The translations under genes were made by a program, and so were the position numbers. 23,058 nucleotides of DNA, taken from assembly GCA_031257995.1 (NCBI GenBank), contig JAIRNN010000116.1:1-23058 (forward strand), read 5' to 3'. The notes beneath the pieces were generated by a model. The model ran no database searches, had not been told where the DNA came from, and saw only the letters and a program-made list of their open reading frames with translations. Below, piece after piece: positions 22,840 through 23,058 of the stretch. Position 1 is the first letter of the stretch; every line of letters starts with the position of its first letter. The DNA comes from Spirochaetaceae bacterium. Lineage in GTDB: Bacteria; Spirochaetota; Spirochaetia; Treponematales; Breznakiellaceae.

Positions 22840-22966
22840 TAACCCGACATAACACCACATCAAACAGTACAATACCTAAGATTTTTTCACTTTTCCTCCC
22901 TTTTTCGTCCAAAATTAAAGCAGGACGGCTGGCAACCGCATATATATATGTACGGGAGTATAATGT

Positions 22967-23058
22967 ATGAGAGAAAACAGAGAATTAGCGGAAAACGTCT
23001 GGTACGAGGTGCGGACGGCGGTTAATATCGAAGAGCCCTTGTTCCGGTTGCCGGAGGC
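22967..23058 (+). CDS. second RAYT/Y1-transposase-like gene, cut by the window edge
   Basis: The first 30 codons read MRENRELAENVWYEVRTAVN and continue as in the gene at 10977-11483 with a single visible residue change (Lys3 to Glu). The leader is also conserved, from GATTTTTTCAC at 22880 through CAACCGCATATATATATG to a GGGAG ribosome site at 22953-22957. The TA run before the start is one unit longer than in the first copy. The rest lies outside the window. Confidence 0.7.
   Translation, partial: MRENRELAENVWYEVRTAVNIEEPLFRLPE

Overview
The window looks like spirochaete chromosome, most likely a Treponema-type gut or oral organism. The evidence is indirect: short spirochaete-style lipoboxes, LPP20-like lipoproteins, a near-perfect TPR array, a coiled-coil/PD-(D/E)XK gene family I associate with Treponema, and a very high load of dispersed repeats in GC-rich DNA. 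No rRNA, tRNA or CRISPR array was seen, so the genus remains an inference.

Region 1 (1-7610) is a five-gene envelope cluster on the + strand. It holds a 12-TPR protein, an LPP20-type lipoprotein, a second longer lipoprotein of related layout, a 748-aa exported protein with a coiled coil and a likely C-terminal outer-membrane barrel, and a small lipoprotein. The cluster lies between two G-rich minisatellites, 13 x 24 bp on the left and about 28 units of about 19 bp on the right, whose units resemble each other. Two copies of a small inverted-repeat element, one long and one short, sit in its intergenic gaps.

Region 2 (7752-10119) is a serine biosynthesis pair, serC and serA, overlapping by 14 bp.

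Region 3 (10120-13442) is a repeat and mobile-element graveyard. It contains a dispersed-repeat copy, a 297-bp element with 15-bp terminal inverted repeats, a RAYT/Y1-transposase-like gene that lacks the HUH histidines, a dead IS3-family element, and the 3' half of a PD-(D/E)XK gene cut off at the IS end.

Region 4 (13443-20873) is a sugar-use locus. A LacI-type regulator is divergent from an operon encoding a lipoprotein binding protein, two permeases, a DUF624/YesL-like membrane protein and a family 31 glycoside hydrolase. A consensus-like promoter with a perfect 18-bp palindrome at the predicted transcription start is the likely LacI operator. No transport ATPase is encoded here, so a shared one must be supplied from elsewhere.

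Region 5 (20874-23058) holds a frameshifted, internally deleted second member of the PD-(D/E)XK family, then holA (DNA polymerase III delta subunit), a third dispersed-repeat copy, a long nested hairpin, and the start of a second copy of the RAYT-like gene, about 11,990 bp downstream of the first.

The most unusual items are the envelope cluster bracketed by related minisatellites, the duplicated transposase-like gene without visible catalytic residues together with nearby hairpins, and the two complementary remnants of one nuclease-like family.
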